This document shows positions 23,701 to 36,343 of a stretch of DNA of 64,000 bases, piece by piece. The notes beneath the pieces are model-generated. The model worked only from the letters and a program-made list of their open reading frames with translations, was not told the DNA's origin and ran no database searches. The position numbers were made by a program, and so were the translations under genes. This DNA is from Plasmopara viticola. Lineage: Eukaryota; Oomycota; Peronosporomycetes; Peronosporales; Peronosporaceae. The stretch spans positions 124,001 to 188,000 of the forward strand of contig MBPM02000048.1 in the NCBI GenBank assembly GCA_001695595.3, written 5' to 3'. The first letter of the stretch is position 1, and each line of letters begins with the position of its first letter.

Positions 23701-26432
23701 CTTTCCGTACCCCAATGTGCGATAGGAGACTGCATTTGCATCCAAAACGCCCTTTGAACCTTATTCAAGATCACAACGGTCTTCAGGCAGTCGTGTCGGA
23801 GCCGCCTAAACGGCTCCGTACGAATTCTATGGAGCGGAATAGTTGCGCCACTTTATAAGGAGCTACTTATATCTATGAGATCGTATGTGCGCTCAACGTT
23901 AATCTGACGCTAGTCTTGGCTTTGAATGGAGTTTTTCATGTCTTAACTTTGAGCCTTCTTCATGAGGAGCAGCAGATCGACACGACTTCATGTACATGTT
24001 AGATAAAAGTTCACGGAGCGGCCTGACTCTATGTTAGCGGATTCTTTGGGATCATTTTTCGACCCTTAGAGCTTTTGATTAGGTTTGCTTTGTATTGAGG
24101 TCCACGCTCGGTTGGCCGCTCATGGCGCACAGCCTAATCTGTGCGCAGCCCCTCGGTATATTTGCCACTATTGTGGTGGCTATAATCACTACCAGCTGCC
24201 GTATGTCCAACCGTAATTGCTTCACCAGCACGACTGGGCGCGGGGACAACGCTTTGAGAGCAACCTAGAACATGGATGAGACTTAAAGTTGAGAGCTTAA
24301 ATTTCTGTACATAGAAATAATAGGTGTGTCGACATCGTCTTGACGAGATCCAGCATGTACGTCGACCCATTTCAATATGATAGAAAAAAATGAATGGAAC
24401 GATCTCCGAATATATTTGATTTACCAAGCTGAATATGCGCTATCAATTTTACTTTGGTTTTTAGTAGATGCATCCTCTCTTACATTTCTTCAAGATTTTT
24501 CTGTATTTTCGGCGGATGCAATCGCGTCCATCGTCCTACTAGTTTTATCTAGCTGACTTTTCGCAAAGTCGTGTAGCCAGCCACCTTCTTAATGAAGCTG
24601 CGCTGAATGATTAATCGCATCTCCATACTTATCTCATAATTATTCGTGGTTTAAAGAGTTAGCAAGAACCTAGGGTGTGCTACGGACGGATGTAAAGCCT
24701 GTAGAAGCGTGAACAGCGTTTTTGAGTGCGCATTTGGCCGTAAATAGCTTATCGTCCACAATTGTGGCGCCTCAATACACATGTATCTTCTAGCACACGA
24801 TGAATACTTTTACTTGCACGGACGCAGTAAAGAAACAACAAAGCATATAATCACTCTCTGTAAGCGCTGGACGTTTTACGTAAATAAATACGTCCTTTCA
24901 ATCTATCTAGACATTCACAGATACAATAGAGTCACAACTAAGCGTATATCTACTTCATTGTAAGCGCTGAGACGCTGTACGACCACAGACACGGCTTTTC
25001 TATCATTTTAAAAGTGCCCGGACGCAATAGAGCCACACCAAAGCGTATAGTTACGATATTGAAGCGCTGAGACGCTGTACAGTTACAGGTACGTCCTCTC
25101 TATCATTCATGACGTGCACAGACGCAATAGAGCCACAACTAATTGCATTTTCAGTCTTCCAAAGCGCTGAGATGATGTGCGACTAAAAAAAAGTCCATTC
25201 TATCTTTCAAGACGTGCACAGATGAAATAAAGACACAACAAAGCATATAATCACTTTTCAAGCGGTGAGACGATTTACGAACATAGACACGTCCTTTCAT
25301 TGTATATATACGCTCACAGATGCAATAGGGCACAACTAAGCGTATATTCAATTTAATTATAAAAATGTCTCGATCTTCTCCGGCTCACACTCTTTAGCTC
25401 ATAGAGGTAAAGCTTTCCAGAGAGGCCCGAATCAAATTGCAAAAGACGGCATATTGTAAGAGAAGACGCGTTCGCAAGCGCTATAAATTCTAACTTGGCA
25501 AATTTTGTAGGTAAAAATTGGCTTCGCATAATATACTCCTTCACAAACCTACCGGCTAGCAAGCACTATGCATGATGCAGCACGTTGCGGTGTCTTTGAA
25601 AGCTTACGCCGACGCTCAATTAAGCGCACTAAAGCTCCAAGGACAGCTACTACCAGAGTCTTATTAACGTCATACACAAACACGAATTTAGCCGCATGTC
25701 AGCAAAGATTTATCAAAATGATTACTACCCTAGAGCATTATAAAATTAGAAGCAAAAGGTGTATGCTGATCATAAATTAACGGACAGCTTACGTGACTGA
25801 TCACATAATTTTCGAGAATTTAACATGCACCACTCTTTATCTATAAAACAATCTTTGCGAAATAGAAATGATTGATGCCTTAGTGTGTTGGAAGTGCCAA
25901 GACTGATTGTCTATCAACGCGCTCGTCGAGTAAGGAGCCGGATCGTTTTTCTTTTATATAGCTTGCTCCTCCCCATCCATATGGATGAGGCATGTAAAAC
26001 CATATGACGCTTAAACAACTTTTGAAATTATGTATCGCACGGGTTTTTCGTTGGAAATTGTGAGCCAGGCCTTGAAATGGCGTGTTACGAAGAGATGCAT
26101 AATTTTGTTCTAGATTATAGAATAATAGTCTTCAAATCCCAAATATATTTTTGAGAGGCACTCCGCTATTAGATTTGTAGGTCCAATAATTCGTTTGTGA
26201 ACCATGAATGCCACCCAAAATGTAACATTACTCGTAAGATTCGCACGATAGTGACCGTGCAAATGCTACAACCTTACTTTGATTAGCCATTCTTCATAAT
26301 TTGTGCATTAGACACTCCTAAAACAAAGGTGAGGTTAAATTGTGGGCTTTGTGTTACGATTCACCAATAATTATATTCTTTATTGGCAGCGGTGATATAG
26401 TTTACATCAAGTAATTGTTGGTATAATAAAGA
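20756..26432. other. Gene-poor region with decayed elements and a 100-bp tandem repeat
   Basis: I see no intact gene. The region is AT-rich. Two short similar stretches (GATGACTGGGC... near 21,552 and near 22,013) look like copies of one decayed element. Between about 23,020 and 23,230 the plus strand reads weakly like a copia-type gag N-terminus (FNAWSLRIED followed by interrupted helical sequence), but stops break it. The tandem repeat at 24.79-25.37 kb is listed separately. The 99-codon ORF on the minus strand at 22,639-22,938 has no recognisable domain. Confidence 0.5.
24795..25365 (+). repeat. 100-bp tandem repeat, about 5.5 copies
   Basis: The anchor AAGCGCTGRGACG begins at 24,862, 24,962, 25,062, 25,162 and 25,260. 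The period is therefore 100 bp three times and then 98 bp. Each unit continues with an ACGTCCTTTCTATC-like block, then CACAGACGCAATAGAGCCA and ACTAAGCGTATA. Copies have diverged by substitutions with almost no indels. A related pair sits at about 62.87-63.07 kb. No open frame is conserved across units, so this looks like minisatellite DNA or the internal repeat of a transposon. Confidence 0.85.
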
Positions 26433-26448
26433 GCTCATTTAGCAATCG
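26433..26448 (+). promoter_or_regulatory. Oomycete-type initiator
   Basis: GCTCATTTAGCAATCG closely fits the oomycete core initiator (GCTCATTYYNCAWTTT). It lies about 29 bp before the ATG of the PWWP gene at 26,477, a usual distance for a transcription start. It also supports that start codon. Confidence 0.65.
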
Positions 26449-26476
26449 CGCAGAAGAAAGCTGATAGGAATCAGGA

Positions 26477-28196
26477 ATGGTCAAGGAAATGCCACTTGAC
26501 ATTGGGATGCGCGTTGGTGCGTGTCCCCCTTCCACGTTATAATCTTAACCCTCCTGAATCTTTTCATCTGAATGGAGCAGATGTGCTAGACGACGAGGGC
26601 ATTTGGAACACGGGCATGATCGTGGACGTGGGTAAAGAGGCGGACGAGGACGAAGACAAGGTGGAGGTCAAATATGACGGATGGGGCGATGAGTACAATC
26701 AATGGGTTGATGTTGCTTCGCAGCGATTGGCTCCATTGCACACGTACACGATCGTCAAAAAGTGCTGGGCCAAGCTGACCAAATGGCCGTGGTGGCCTGC
26801 CTTTGTATGTTGACAACAGTAGCTATAAGTATTGTTTTATAGTACTCCTAATAATACTTTTTGAATTACAGGTGGTGCTGCGAGCACCCACGTCGGCACT
26901 GGCGGCCCATGGGCTCGAAGAAGAAACCAAGCTTTACGTTGAGTTTTACGACTCGTTTAATGAGGACAAACGCTCACGTTGCTGGATGCAAAAGAAGAAT
27001 GTGACGGCCTTCCGTGATAGTTTTGAGGAGCGTGCGTCCAAAAATTTTGGCAAAAGCTTTGCGAAATTTGTCGAGGGTACACAGCGTGCGAAGGCTGGCA
27101 CGTCACCGCTGCTGTTCTCAGGCCCTGGTACACTTCCTATTGAATATTCAAGCAAGATGGCGGAACCTTTGGAAGAGAAGAAGAAGGAGTGTACGGAAGA
27201 GCAGTGGTTTCATCTATACAGAGACTTTAGCAACCGCTATCACGATTTGTATGGCTATTCCATGGCCCCATCGAAATCTTCTTCGTCTCCTGGCCTCCAG
27301 TCAGGCAAGCGTGCGCCCGGTCGTCCCCCAAAAGTGGTCAAACAGGTGCAGTTGGAAGGTATGTGGTGAGAGCTTGAAGATGGAGTTGTAAAACAGCGGA
27401 CTTTAATTTTGATGTATGTGTGAAGATGACACCGAGGAGAAAGGGAAAGTCCCAGAAGCCGTTGGAACTGAGATAAGCGGCGATGGAGAGGATGAGACGC
27501 CCGCACCTGAACGACGGTCGAGCCGCCGCAACAAGCGAGCTGCAGCTCCAGTAGCCGTCGCCCAGCGCACCACTCGACCTCGACGCGTAAAAGGTTAAGT
27601 ATGACGTTTGTTTCCTTCCGTCTGTACGGGCAGTTTGTAGTACGGGTGGATGGGTGCGTGCCCTCGTGCCTTCGTGCGTAGCTCTCTGCCTCCCATGCGT
27701 GCATAGTAATGACTGTGGATGTGTGGTTTGGCCCGTTGTTTAATCAGTAATTGAGGTACTGACCGATGCAAGCTCTTCCATGGTTTCTCCTTCTTCTCTA
27801 CCCTCTCGCGCTTCAAGCTCCAGGCCTATCGTAAATGACCAGGATAGCTCTATTGACGCGGCATGTATAGAAAAAATTGAGCAGGCACCCGTAGCTGCAT
27901 CTTTGCTAGACATGTCAGAGACTGCTACTTCGCACGTAAAGGAGCAGTCTGAGGCGGCTCTAACCACTGACTTTAATCGTTCTGACGGCAAATTTCGACG
28001 CAAAGTTCCTCCTGTCAAGTTATTGGAGCGCGTTGAGAATGCAAAGATTCTTGAAAGTGACAAGGGATTTGAAAGCCAAGACGCTAATTTCTATCGAGAC
28101 TGGTCAAGTGGGTTCCGCTTTGAAGTGGACAACAAGCCGTGGAGCATATTGGAATGGATTATGCAAGGTTTCAAGAGCAGATTGGAAAAAGAGTGA
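26477..28196 (+). CDS. Tudor-like + PWWP domain chromatin protein (paralogue A)
   Basis: Five exons (26477-26516, 26581-26804, 26872-27358, 27426-27593, 27748-28196) give 455 aa. Introns have GTGCGT, GTATGT, GTATGT and GTTAAG donors. Near the N-terminus, KVEVKYDGWGDEYNQWVDV followed by RLAP is a Tudor/MBT-like barrel. It is followed directly by a PWWP domain beginning CWAKLTKWPWWPAFV. The middle is charged and contains an AT-hook-like PGRPPK (about 27,320) and Lys/Arg runs. The C-terminus ends with a WSSGFRFEVDNKPWSILEW segment that I do not recognise. PWWP domains bind methylated histone lysines together with DNA, so a nuclear reader role is likely. A diverged paralogue with the same Tudor-PWWP order and matching intron positions lies at 36,344-39,014 on the other strand. 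Confidence 0.8.
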
Positions 28197-28632
28197 TGAG
28201 AGAGCTATGAAGGACATAGCAGCCTTATGTAAATGACTGTTGTACTTGCCTGATTTATTGTGATTGCGCAGAGAAAATATAGTACAGCCTCTAGGGTACA
28301 CCTATCCAACATCGCTGTCCGCTCTGGGAACAGTTTATTCTCGGGGTCTTAGCCGCGCAAAGTGTAGTTTCACAACAACAATGATGTCATCATTCGAACA
28401 ACGACTATTCTCAAACTAAGCGCATCATACCGTCCACCTATTGCATAAATTAATATTTAGACAACCCCTTGCTTTAAGAATGCACCATCCAAATATACTA
28501 CTATTTAACAGATTAATATAGCTTACTATATAAGACGTGATCTTTTCGTGTCAATGACAATGATTAAGGGATATTAGTCTCTGTGATTAGGCCTCTTGTG
28601 GTCGTCACCTATATATCAACACCTAAAAATTA

Positions 28633-28861
28633 ACTTCGGTGGATGGTGTAGGCATTAAAAAGCGTATGCACTCGATGAAAGTCAGTTACAGTAGCTCTAG
28701 ATATAAGATTCACCAAAAGTTCTCGAATCACCGCGGTTTGCCACTGTCCTCTAGAGTCACAAGTATATCATGTCTGTCCTTTTCATACTATACCCTTTCA
28801 CTAACGATAAAAGGGGTGACCTATAGTAACATGGATGAATAGTCATTTGCGCCACCGAAGT
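28633..28861. repeat. Small inverted-repeat-bounded element
   Basis: ACTTCGGTGG at 28,633-28,642 is the exact reverse complement of CCACCGAAGT at 28,852-28,861, bounding about 229 bp. The right end runs directly into GGTGACTCA, a motif that recurs with inverted partners at 43.3 and 49.1 kb. This could be a short non-autonomous DNA transposon. No convincing target duplication is visible. Confidence 0.4.
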
Positions 28862-29442
28862 GGTGACTCATTGTGATTCACTTAACATACGAACGACAGT
28901 CTGAGGATACGACCTTTTTATATACAATGCTACTATTCCAGACGAAGACTATCTGTCAAAATTTTGTTTATCAAACAGTTATCAGTGGTGGTCATTTTTT
29001 AATTAAAACGCCATTTTCTTACCGCCTGACAGTGCGATAAGCGTCGTCCAAAGTAGTTCTTAACTTAACTGCTTTTACTCATGAAGCTCATATACTTTCA
29101 CGCGTCTAAATGTGATCGTGAACTACTTAATGTTTGCGTGACTACAGATTATTAATCTACTAACGACATCCTCGTTCCCCACAAAGTATTATCTTGGTGT
29201 CCGCTTCGAAGGAAATCGGTGATCGTGGTATTTCTTACCGACTCATGTCTCACATTCACCGCGACTATCCACTGTTCCGCATAAATACGTAGCTCTTGTA
29301 TTGCGTAATCTTTTCAAATAAATCATGACTTCCTGAAAGGGATAATTTTGACTAGATATCGTTACAATTCATCTCGGTTAATCCATAACTGCTCTTTGGA
29401 TGCCTTGATCCGTATGATTTTAATTTGCTCGACAATAAATGT

Positions 29443-30039
29443 AGGAAAATGATACCAGGCAAGCACTTTTCGCTAACGGGCAGGCACTGATGTTTATATG
29501 AATCAAATTGATTGGCATTTCTTCTCTGTGATTGGCTGGAGGTTAATTCTATCAATTCTCATATGCTACACCAATCTCAGATGCAACTTATCCCAAAACT
29601 ATTTTTCGACGTTAAAAGCGCGACTTTCCACGCAACTTTGACGTATTCTTAGTTGCGTGGAAAGTCATATATTTTCCTATATGAAACACGCCTAAGATGT
29701 AACCGATGTATATGCGACAAACATGCTTATCAAGTGCTAACACACATTCGAGTCCTCAATGACTTGCTCGCAATTGTCGTCTCGCTTAGCGATCGAGCAC
29801 CTGAAGTAGACCCTCGATTTATTGACACGCCTTTTCTTTCCAGAAGTAAAAAAAAAATATCAACGCCTCGCGCTTTCGAGACGAACCCTTATGATACAAT
29901 TATCATAGCTAAGCAACCGCTTCATTTTCCGTAATTTTTCTGTAGCCTAGAAATCATGATTATATGCCAATCAATTTAATTCATATAAACATCAGTGCCT
30001 GCCCGTTAGCGAAAAGTGCCTGCCCGGTATCATTTCCCT
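29443..30039. mobile_element. Foldback/MITE-like element with 76-bp inverted arms
   Basis: The left arm at 29,443-29,518 and the right arm at 29,964-30,039 are reverse complements over 76 bp with four mismatches and no gap. Each arm contains two short tandem GGCA(G/A)GCACT-type blocks. The roughly 445-bp interior holds a perfect 16-bp hairpin (29,622-29,637 against 29,651-29,666, 13-nt loop). No transposase is encoded. The high arm identity suggests recent activity or selection. The outer flanks do not show an obvious target duplication. Confidence 0.75.
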
Positions 30040-33000
30040 AAATGTATCGATATATAAATGGATGCTCATCACTCGAGCTAGATCGCAGTGGGTGTTTCCT
30101 GTGACGCACTTTCATGATCCAATGTAGAAGTCGCATGAGTGAGTACAGATGAAATTATAAACTTTTCCAATCATGGTGACACAAATGATACGTCTCGTTT
30201 TGTATTCGTGTGAGTATTTTGCCTTAAAAAGAGCCACTTGCGTATTTATTTAAGAGTTTGAGGTGTATCTACTTTCCGCGCTGTAGAATATATAAGAAAC
30301 AGACCGCATATCGTCTACGGTGCACAAATAGATAAATCAAAGCTCTACCTCAAGGTAGACGTAATTTTACTCTTTCGAGACCACTCTTAGCTATAAAAGA
30401 TTAAGGCTATCGAAACAAATTTTGCGATAACTCTGAATGGCGCACCAGTATGTATCAGACAGCATCGGATTACCTGAATAAATTATGTAATATTTTTCGC
30501 CTCGACTCAAATTCTGCTTGACTCCAATTAATTTAGCGAGTTTCATGAGTTGATCATCCGTCGTTCTAAATTCTTTGTTTTGTTTTTCGCTCGTGGATAT
30601 GATCATCGACAATGTATTCGCACAAAACATGTCTTCAGCCTATGATATTTATGTTATTGACACTTCCGTCGAATCAGCTTCAGCTGAGATGCTCTACAAA
30701 GATAACATATGGACATGTACACTGTTACACTGATCAGTATGTTGGTCGATTATATTAGAACGCTCAGCTATCTCTTCTCAAGCCACATTTATCGATTAAA
30801 ATGAAGCCTATTCCGAATGACTCGAGTTTTTTTTAGTGAGGCCGGTTCAGTTACTTTAAGTGCCGCTTGCACGGTAAATCAGAAGCCAGCTCATGACAGC
30901 TCCTTGATAGTGGTCAAGCCGCTATTGACGAAGTTACTGTACAAACGAATGAAGTTCATAAGGATTTGATTACCAAAAGGTTTTAACTGAAACAAATTAG
31001 AATTCGTATGTCAAATATGACTTTACCAGCAACTTAAATCGCACTCCAACTGTACAAAGATCTAGCGAAGTGGCACGAACACTTGACTAGTTGCTACTTC
31101 GTTTCTTTTGGGAGAACGAATAGCATTGATAAATTCGAATTGGCTTAGATCTACAAGGGGAAAAATGGGTGCTGAATGATTGCTCCTTACCGCTCTAATC
31201 AACGAGATTTAATTCTGCATTCGATATATTAGGAGGTAGTGTAAATCTCTCGGCTGTATTAAACTTTCAGGTATATGTGGCTCCTCTGCTGTCGTTGCTG
31301 CTAAGTCTCCTTTAACTTTGGAATTTAAGCAGTGGCGCTGTAAAAGTTGCCTTGGCGGGTGGCCTTACTCTACCTGAGCTTACGATAATTCTTACGATCA
31401 CAATCGACCCCAATCGTAGTTTAAATGCTGGACTGGCATCATTTCATCGCAATCACTTTCGCATCTTATTTTCCCGATATACTCGCTTAGCCCAACCACC
31501 GATCATGCGTTGGCTCAGAAGAAAAACGTGTCGCTTCCATGAGCAATTTTGTATTAATTTTACATTTCCTTTAGATGGTCCCTTCACTTGTGTAGTCAGT
31601 AATAGTATTGCTAACTCAATCCATTTATCGCGCAACCTGTTATTACTAATAGATTCTCAGATGTGCCTGTGCCGGATAGTTTAAATATGCTTCGTAACCC
31701 ATTCTCAGCGGTACCGACCGCGTCTTCTTCACTTGATGCCTACATTTTCAGATGGAACGGTGGAAAATATTCCAATTTAAAGCAATCTTGTGAGGTTTGG
31801 ATATGATTTATTTGTGCAAGGGATGTCAAAGTCGAATGTTGATGGTATTCTTGATGATATCATTTCGGCTTTTATTTTTAACGTCGTTTAGAATCGCTGT
31901 GTCGATTTGTTGCTCTCAGTAGTAGCAGTAGTCCTTAAACGAAGACAATGCCGAAAGAACATCGTCGTTTCTAGTACCCCAGCTTTAGCTACGCCCTCAC
32001 GATTTTCTATAAGTTTTTCGCGAAGCTGTTGCGATATATATGTGGCCATGATTTGGTCTCTCAAGGCTCCATTGAAAAATTCTGATCTGATGCTGTTAGT
32101 ATCAACTATTCTTTGAAGGCTTCAATATAAACTTCGTATTCGAAAGCGACCATGCGTTTTTTGCTCTTCGATAATTAAGCAAAGCAAAAAGTTCTGATAC
32201 AACGCGAATTGCAAGCACGGACTCACTTTCGAGATTGTCGCAGCAAGTAATAGCTAAGAATCGTAATTACGACTGTATTCAAATTACAAAAAACGACTGA
32301 TAGGTCCTAAAGTTTTATATCTTTCAGAGGTGAACAGCAGGAATCTCCAAATTTGATGGGAAAAAGCGTTGCATCATCGGCTGGCATGTACACTAATTTG
32401 AGGCAGCCTGATTCAAGCGAAGGTTTCTAGCGAGGAGTAAATGGCGTTGCCAAAAGTTGTCAATATTTGATCATGTATAAAAAAAAAGACTTGAAGATTG
32501 GTGGCCGATGGTCAAGTTGATTAAAAAGTTTGTGCTTTAAAATCGAAAACGCCAAAAATTGGCTGATAAGTTTGCTTGAAGAGTTATAAAATAAATTACA
32601 AAAGCCTCTAAAAACAAATAAAGATTGGAAATTTCCCTGAGCGACAAAAAAAGCTTTCAAGCAAGCTGAAAAAACACTTCCATGTCTTCCACAACTTTTT
32701 AAGACTCAAATCGTAGAGACAGTAGTGACGGACAAGAGGATAAGGTGAAAAGGAGATCGCAAAATGTCAATGCCAGCATAAAAAATGTGTATACTGACGA
32801 CATTAACAGCTACAAGTCTCTATGCAAACTATATGTACGAAAGTGTTCGGCATCGGTTTGAGAAAGTTATCGAATAGCAAAAAAGCAAAACATATCTATA
32901 GGCGATGTTTCAAGCCAGCAAAAATGTTATAAACCAATACAAAGCAGACTAAGCCAATTAGTTTTATGGCAGCTTTATCAGATTGATCGTTTGACTGTTT

Positions 33001-36000
33001 GTTTTTGCATCTTCACAACAGAGTCTCAAAGTGCTTATTTTGCTAGACTTTCTTATACTTCATGGAGCAGACCGTATATTTTTGCGTGTGTTATGCTACA
33101 TGAAAGCTTAACAGCTCATCCCTCTCGATCATTCAATTAAAGATAAGTTCCAGAGAAAGTCTTATAGCGTTTTACTAGTGGAGCCTATCTGCAATAGCAC
33201 ATCATCTCCTTGACTTTCATACTCATACTGAACAAATTCTTGATCCATAATATAAGGCCAAAAACATTTACTGATTGACTTAATGTCTCTAAAAATTGTT
33301 TATAAACGCTAGCACCACCTAAATGACGCGCGAGAACTTAATTAATGCAGCAATCGGTGACATAGGATCATGTGAAAAAATTATCACCAAATTTAAAAGA
33401 ATGGCGATACAGTTCAGACATCGCCTGTATCACCGTGACTGGACGTGAGTTTGTGGTAATCAAAAACGAATCATTTATAGATGCAATCAAAATGCAATAG
33501 GGGATGCGCAAGATGGCCAGGTTTTCAAATCAAACTAGCTGATCCATGATTGGCATCTAAAGCTTCAATGTTACAATTATCATAATCTAAGGAGAGAGGA
33601 GCAGTTCAAAAGAATTGCAAGACGTATTCGCGCTAAGGATCATTCCATAACAGTATTTAAATGAATCAAAGGTAGCTAATTGATATACGATAAACATTTC
33701 AGCAAGATTCATACAAAATGCAGCAAGAGTGTACGTATGAAAGAGATTGCTTTTGTAAGGTATAAAGTCAAATCTACGCATGCGAGACGTTAAATTATTT
33801 TTTGATCGATGTTCAAAAGATTAGCGCTCGTTAACACCGCCTACAGATGTACTTGGAATTTTAGTTGATAATAAAATCAACACCGGACAAGTTTTGCTAG
33901 CTGATGTCGGTATAGTTTTTGATGTTGCGACCAGTTTTCGTATTAAATAGTTTGCGATACGTGCTTTACAAAGAATCGCAAATTGTTTGGTTTGATGTAT
34001 TGGAAGGCGTTGATCAATATCTGAGCGACCAATTTTCATTGTCTTTGGCGATTGAATCGTCATAATAGGTTTATGCCTTTGTTTTGAATTTTAGAGTCGT
34101 ATTCGATTCATTGAGACACGACGCTAAATTAGTGTACTTGATCTAGACCAGTAGACTCTTAGTGCTTATTATGCCATTTTTGTAAAAGCTATGAAGGGTC
34201 CAGCTATTAAACGATTTTTATCTCTTGGAACGCCCGACCTATACTTAAATATTATAGCGTTTGGAAGCAAAATGTAGTACCTGTATAATACAAAAACGGT
34301 TTCTCCCAATAGTCAGTGGGCCGAAGTTGAGAATTCCACAAGCACTATCCGTCGAAAGTGTTGCACTCGCACCAATCCGCAAGCTGATGGTCTGTGATTA
34401 TCGTAGAGAAGTTATTAAATGCGTTCCAGTAAGCGACAAAAATTGATGAACGGAGGATTTTAAAGATATGATCACATAACTGCACAATGCAAACTTATTA
34501 CGACCAAACGCCATAGATTGAGTGCGAGAAGCTTCCAAAGATGAGCTCCCACGTATGTGTGCCTCGCAATGATAGTGGATCGAGCAAATATAACACGACG
34601 AATTATACTATAGTCCTATGAAGTAAATGCTATACAAAAATTATTATCAGCACGAAAAGAACAAGACACTTTTTTATCGTCTCAAGGACACTGTCAATAA
34701 CGTTGTAGTGGTTCGGCGACTCGATTCTGGAGCTTAAATGAGCAAAAGCTTATTTATCTCGGTAGTTCATCCGAGGACGTAAGAAAGAGAGCTATTTCGG
34801 CAATCTAAAAGCAATTCATTCAATCGCTAGTATTTAGTACTCGAAAGGAATTTAATACAGGAAGACCTCAGTAATATTTGTTGCGACTTCCCAATAATTT
34901 CTTAATAAACATTTATTGGTCTCTGCACACGAACAACGTTTAGAAAAAACAACGATTATAATGGTATACTTATCATCAATCGGAAGATCTACAAGAATGT
35001 TACTAAGTTTGTATGAGGCTTATAACATGCTCATTCTGTGGCATTACCGTCGTTACTGGCAAATCTGCCGGTAAAGGCCATAACGTCATATATTTAAACT
35101 GTTCCAACTATGCATATGCATCGGCACTATCCGTAGCCTATTACAGAATTCACCAGAAGCAAGGTTGAATAACCCATAATTGAGTGGAAGTCAAGAGACC
35201 TTATCAGTTGAAAATGATATAGGATGTAGATGGAGTACGGTGATTTAATATCACCTCTCGATTTGCTTTAAGCAACTAGCACCATTCCTCCACTCCGCCC
35301 GCTTGCCGCTTAAAACTCGTCCGACATCCGGCTTTTTTGTAAGCTTCCTTTACGACTGTGCTGTACTAAATTTGCCAGTTTGCGAGAACTTTTAGCTTCA
35401 TGTCTTGCAAAATAGTGAAGCGTAGGCATCCTAGCGTTAGCACACCACCCTGTAGCGGATGTGTGATGCAACACGCTTCTTTGATTGGTGCATTTAACCT
35501 GAATTTGTATCGCAAACTCAAAACTGAGGATATTCACGGTTCCGACCCGCCCAAATAAAAAGAAATCTTAAGTGTGGGGATGAAGCGAAGGGGCCGTCTA
35601 TTTATACTTTTAGAATAATGTCTCGTAGAAGTTAAAGATAATTCAACAGTACGCGGTTGCCGATAGATCTTAGCTACTTGTCTACAAAATGTTATGCATT
35701 AGCTCGCTCAATAGAAGTTATCTTCTCCAATTGCGCTAATTATAAGCCAAAAGCAGAAAGGAAATGCAATAAAGAAGCTCAATAGAAGAAATATTCAATG
35801 AGCTTTATAAAGCGAGGTTTTTCGAAAAAAGTTACATGCAGATGTGGAATCTTAAGGCATAATCAAAGCTTAGCAAATCTAATATTTTCACCTTTGCACA
35901 CGAGAAAAAACAATTTCTTGTACCAAATTCGAAATCGATTATTAAGCGGTTGTTTGCTTCGGCGTTTTACCCTTCATTTTTCAACAATCCGTTTAATGCA

Positions 36001-36343
36001 CTAAGAAGAGACGACCTGGGACTCTTTAGTGCTAAGAAATATATACATCTGTAGCCTCCAGCGTTGATCTCATCGCTAAGTCTCCTATGCATATTATAGG
36101 TCCAAGCCACTTTGAGACGCTGTTATTTGTATTGTCATGAAGTAGTCCCTTTACTTTTCAAGAGGAAATCAAATTACGACCCGCATCAAAATCGGCAAGA
36201 GTATCGAAATAATTATCAATAGTCTTCAGTAACTCGTAAGAAAAACAAATTTATTTTCTCAAATTTATGACCAGAAAATTTTATTTTAATCGCACGAAAT
36301 GTCTTTCTATAAATTCAAATTCCACTTCTTGGTGAGTACTTCC

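Larger units (their letters stand above)
28197..36343. other. Gene-poor AT-rich region with MITE-like elements and decayed sequence
   Basis: I found no intact gene in these 8.1 kb. They contain a 10-bp inverted-repeat pair bounding 28,633-28,861, a foldback element with 76-bp arms at 29,443-30,039 (both listed separately) and much sequence with no recognisable content. Stretches of the minus strand around 33.2-34.1 kb are open and retroelement-like in composition, but no motif is secure enough to assign. This desert separates the two PWWP paralogues. Confidence 0.5.

Noticed and set aside
24781..24963. 60-codon ORF inside the tandem array
   Set aside because: The frame is not conserved in other repeat units, so it is not coding.
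32460..32660. 66-codon minus-strand ORF rich in Phe, Leu and Lys
   Set aside because: The sequence is homopolymer-rich and AT-rich, so this is a composition effect with no motif.
33587..34063. Adjacent minus-strand ORFs considered as copia integrase or RT pieces
   Set aside because: No catalytic motif (DDE or YVDD) or zinc-finger pattern is visible. They are left unassigned.
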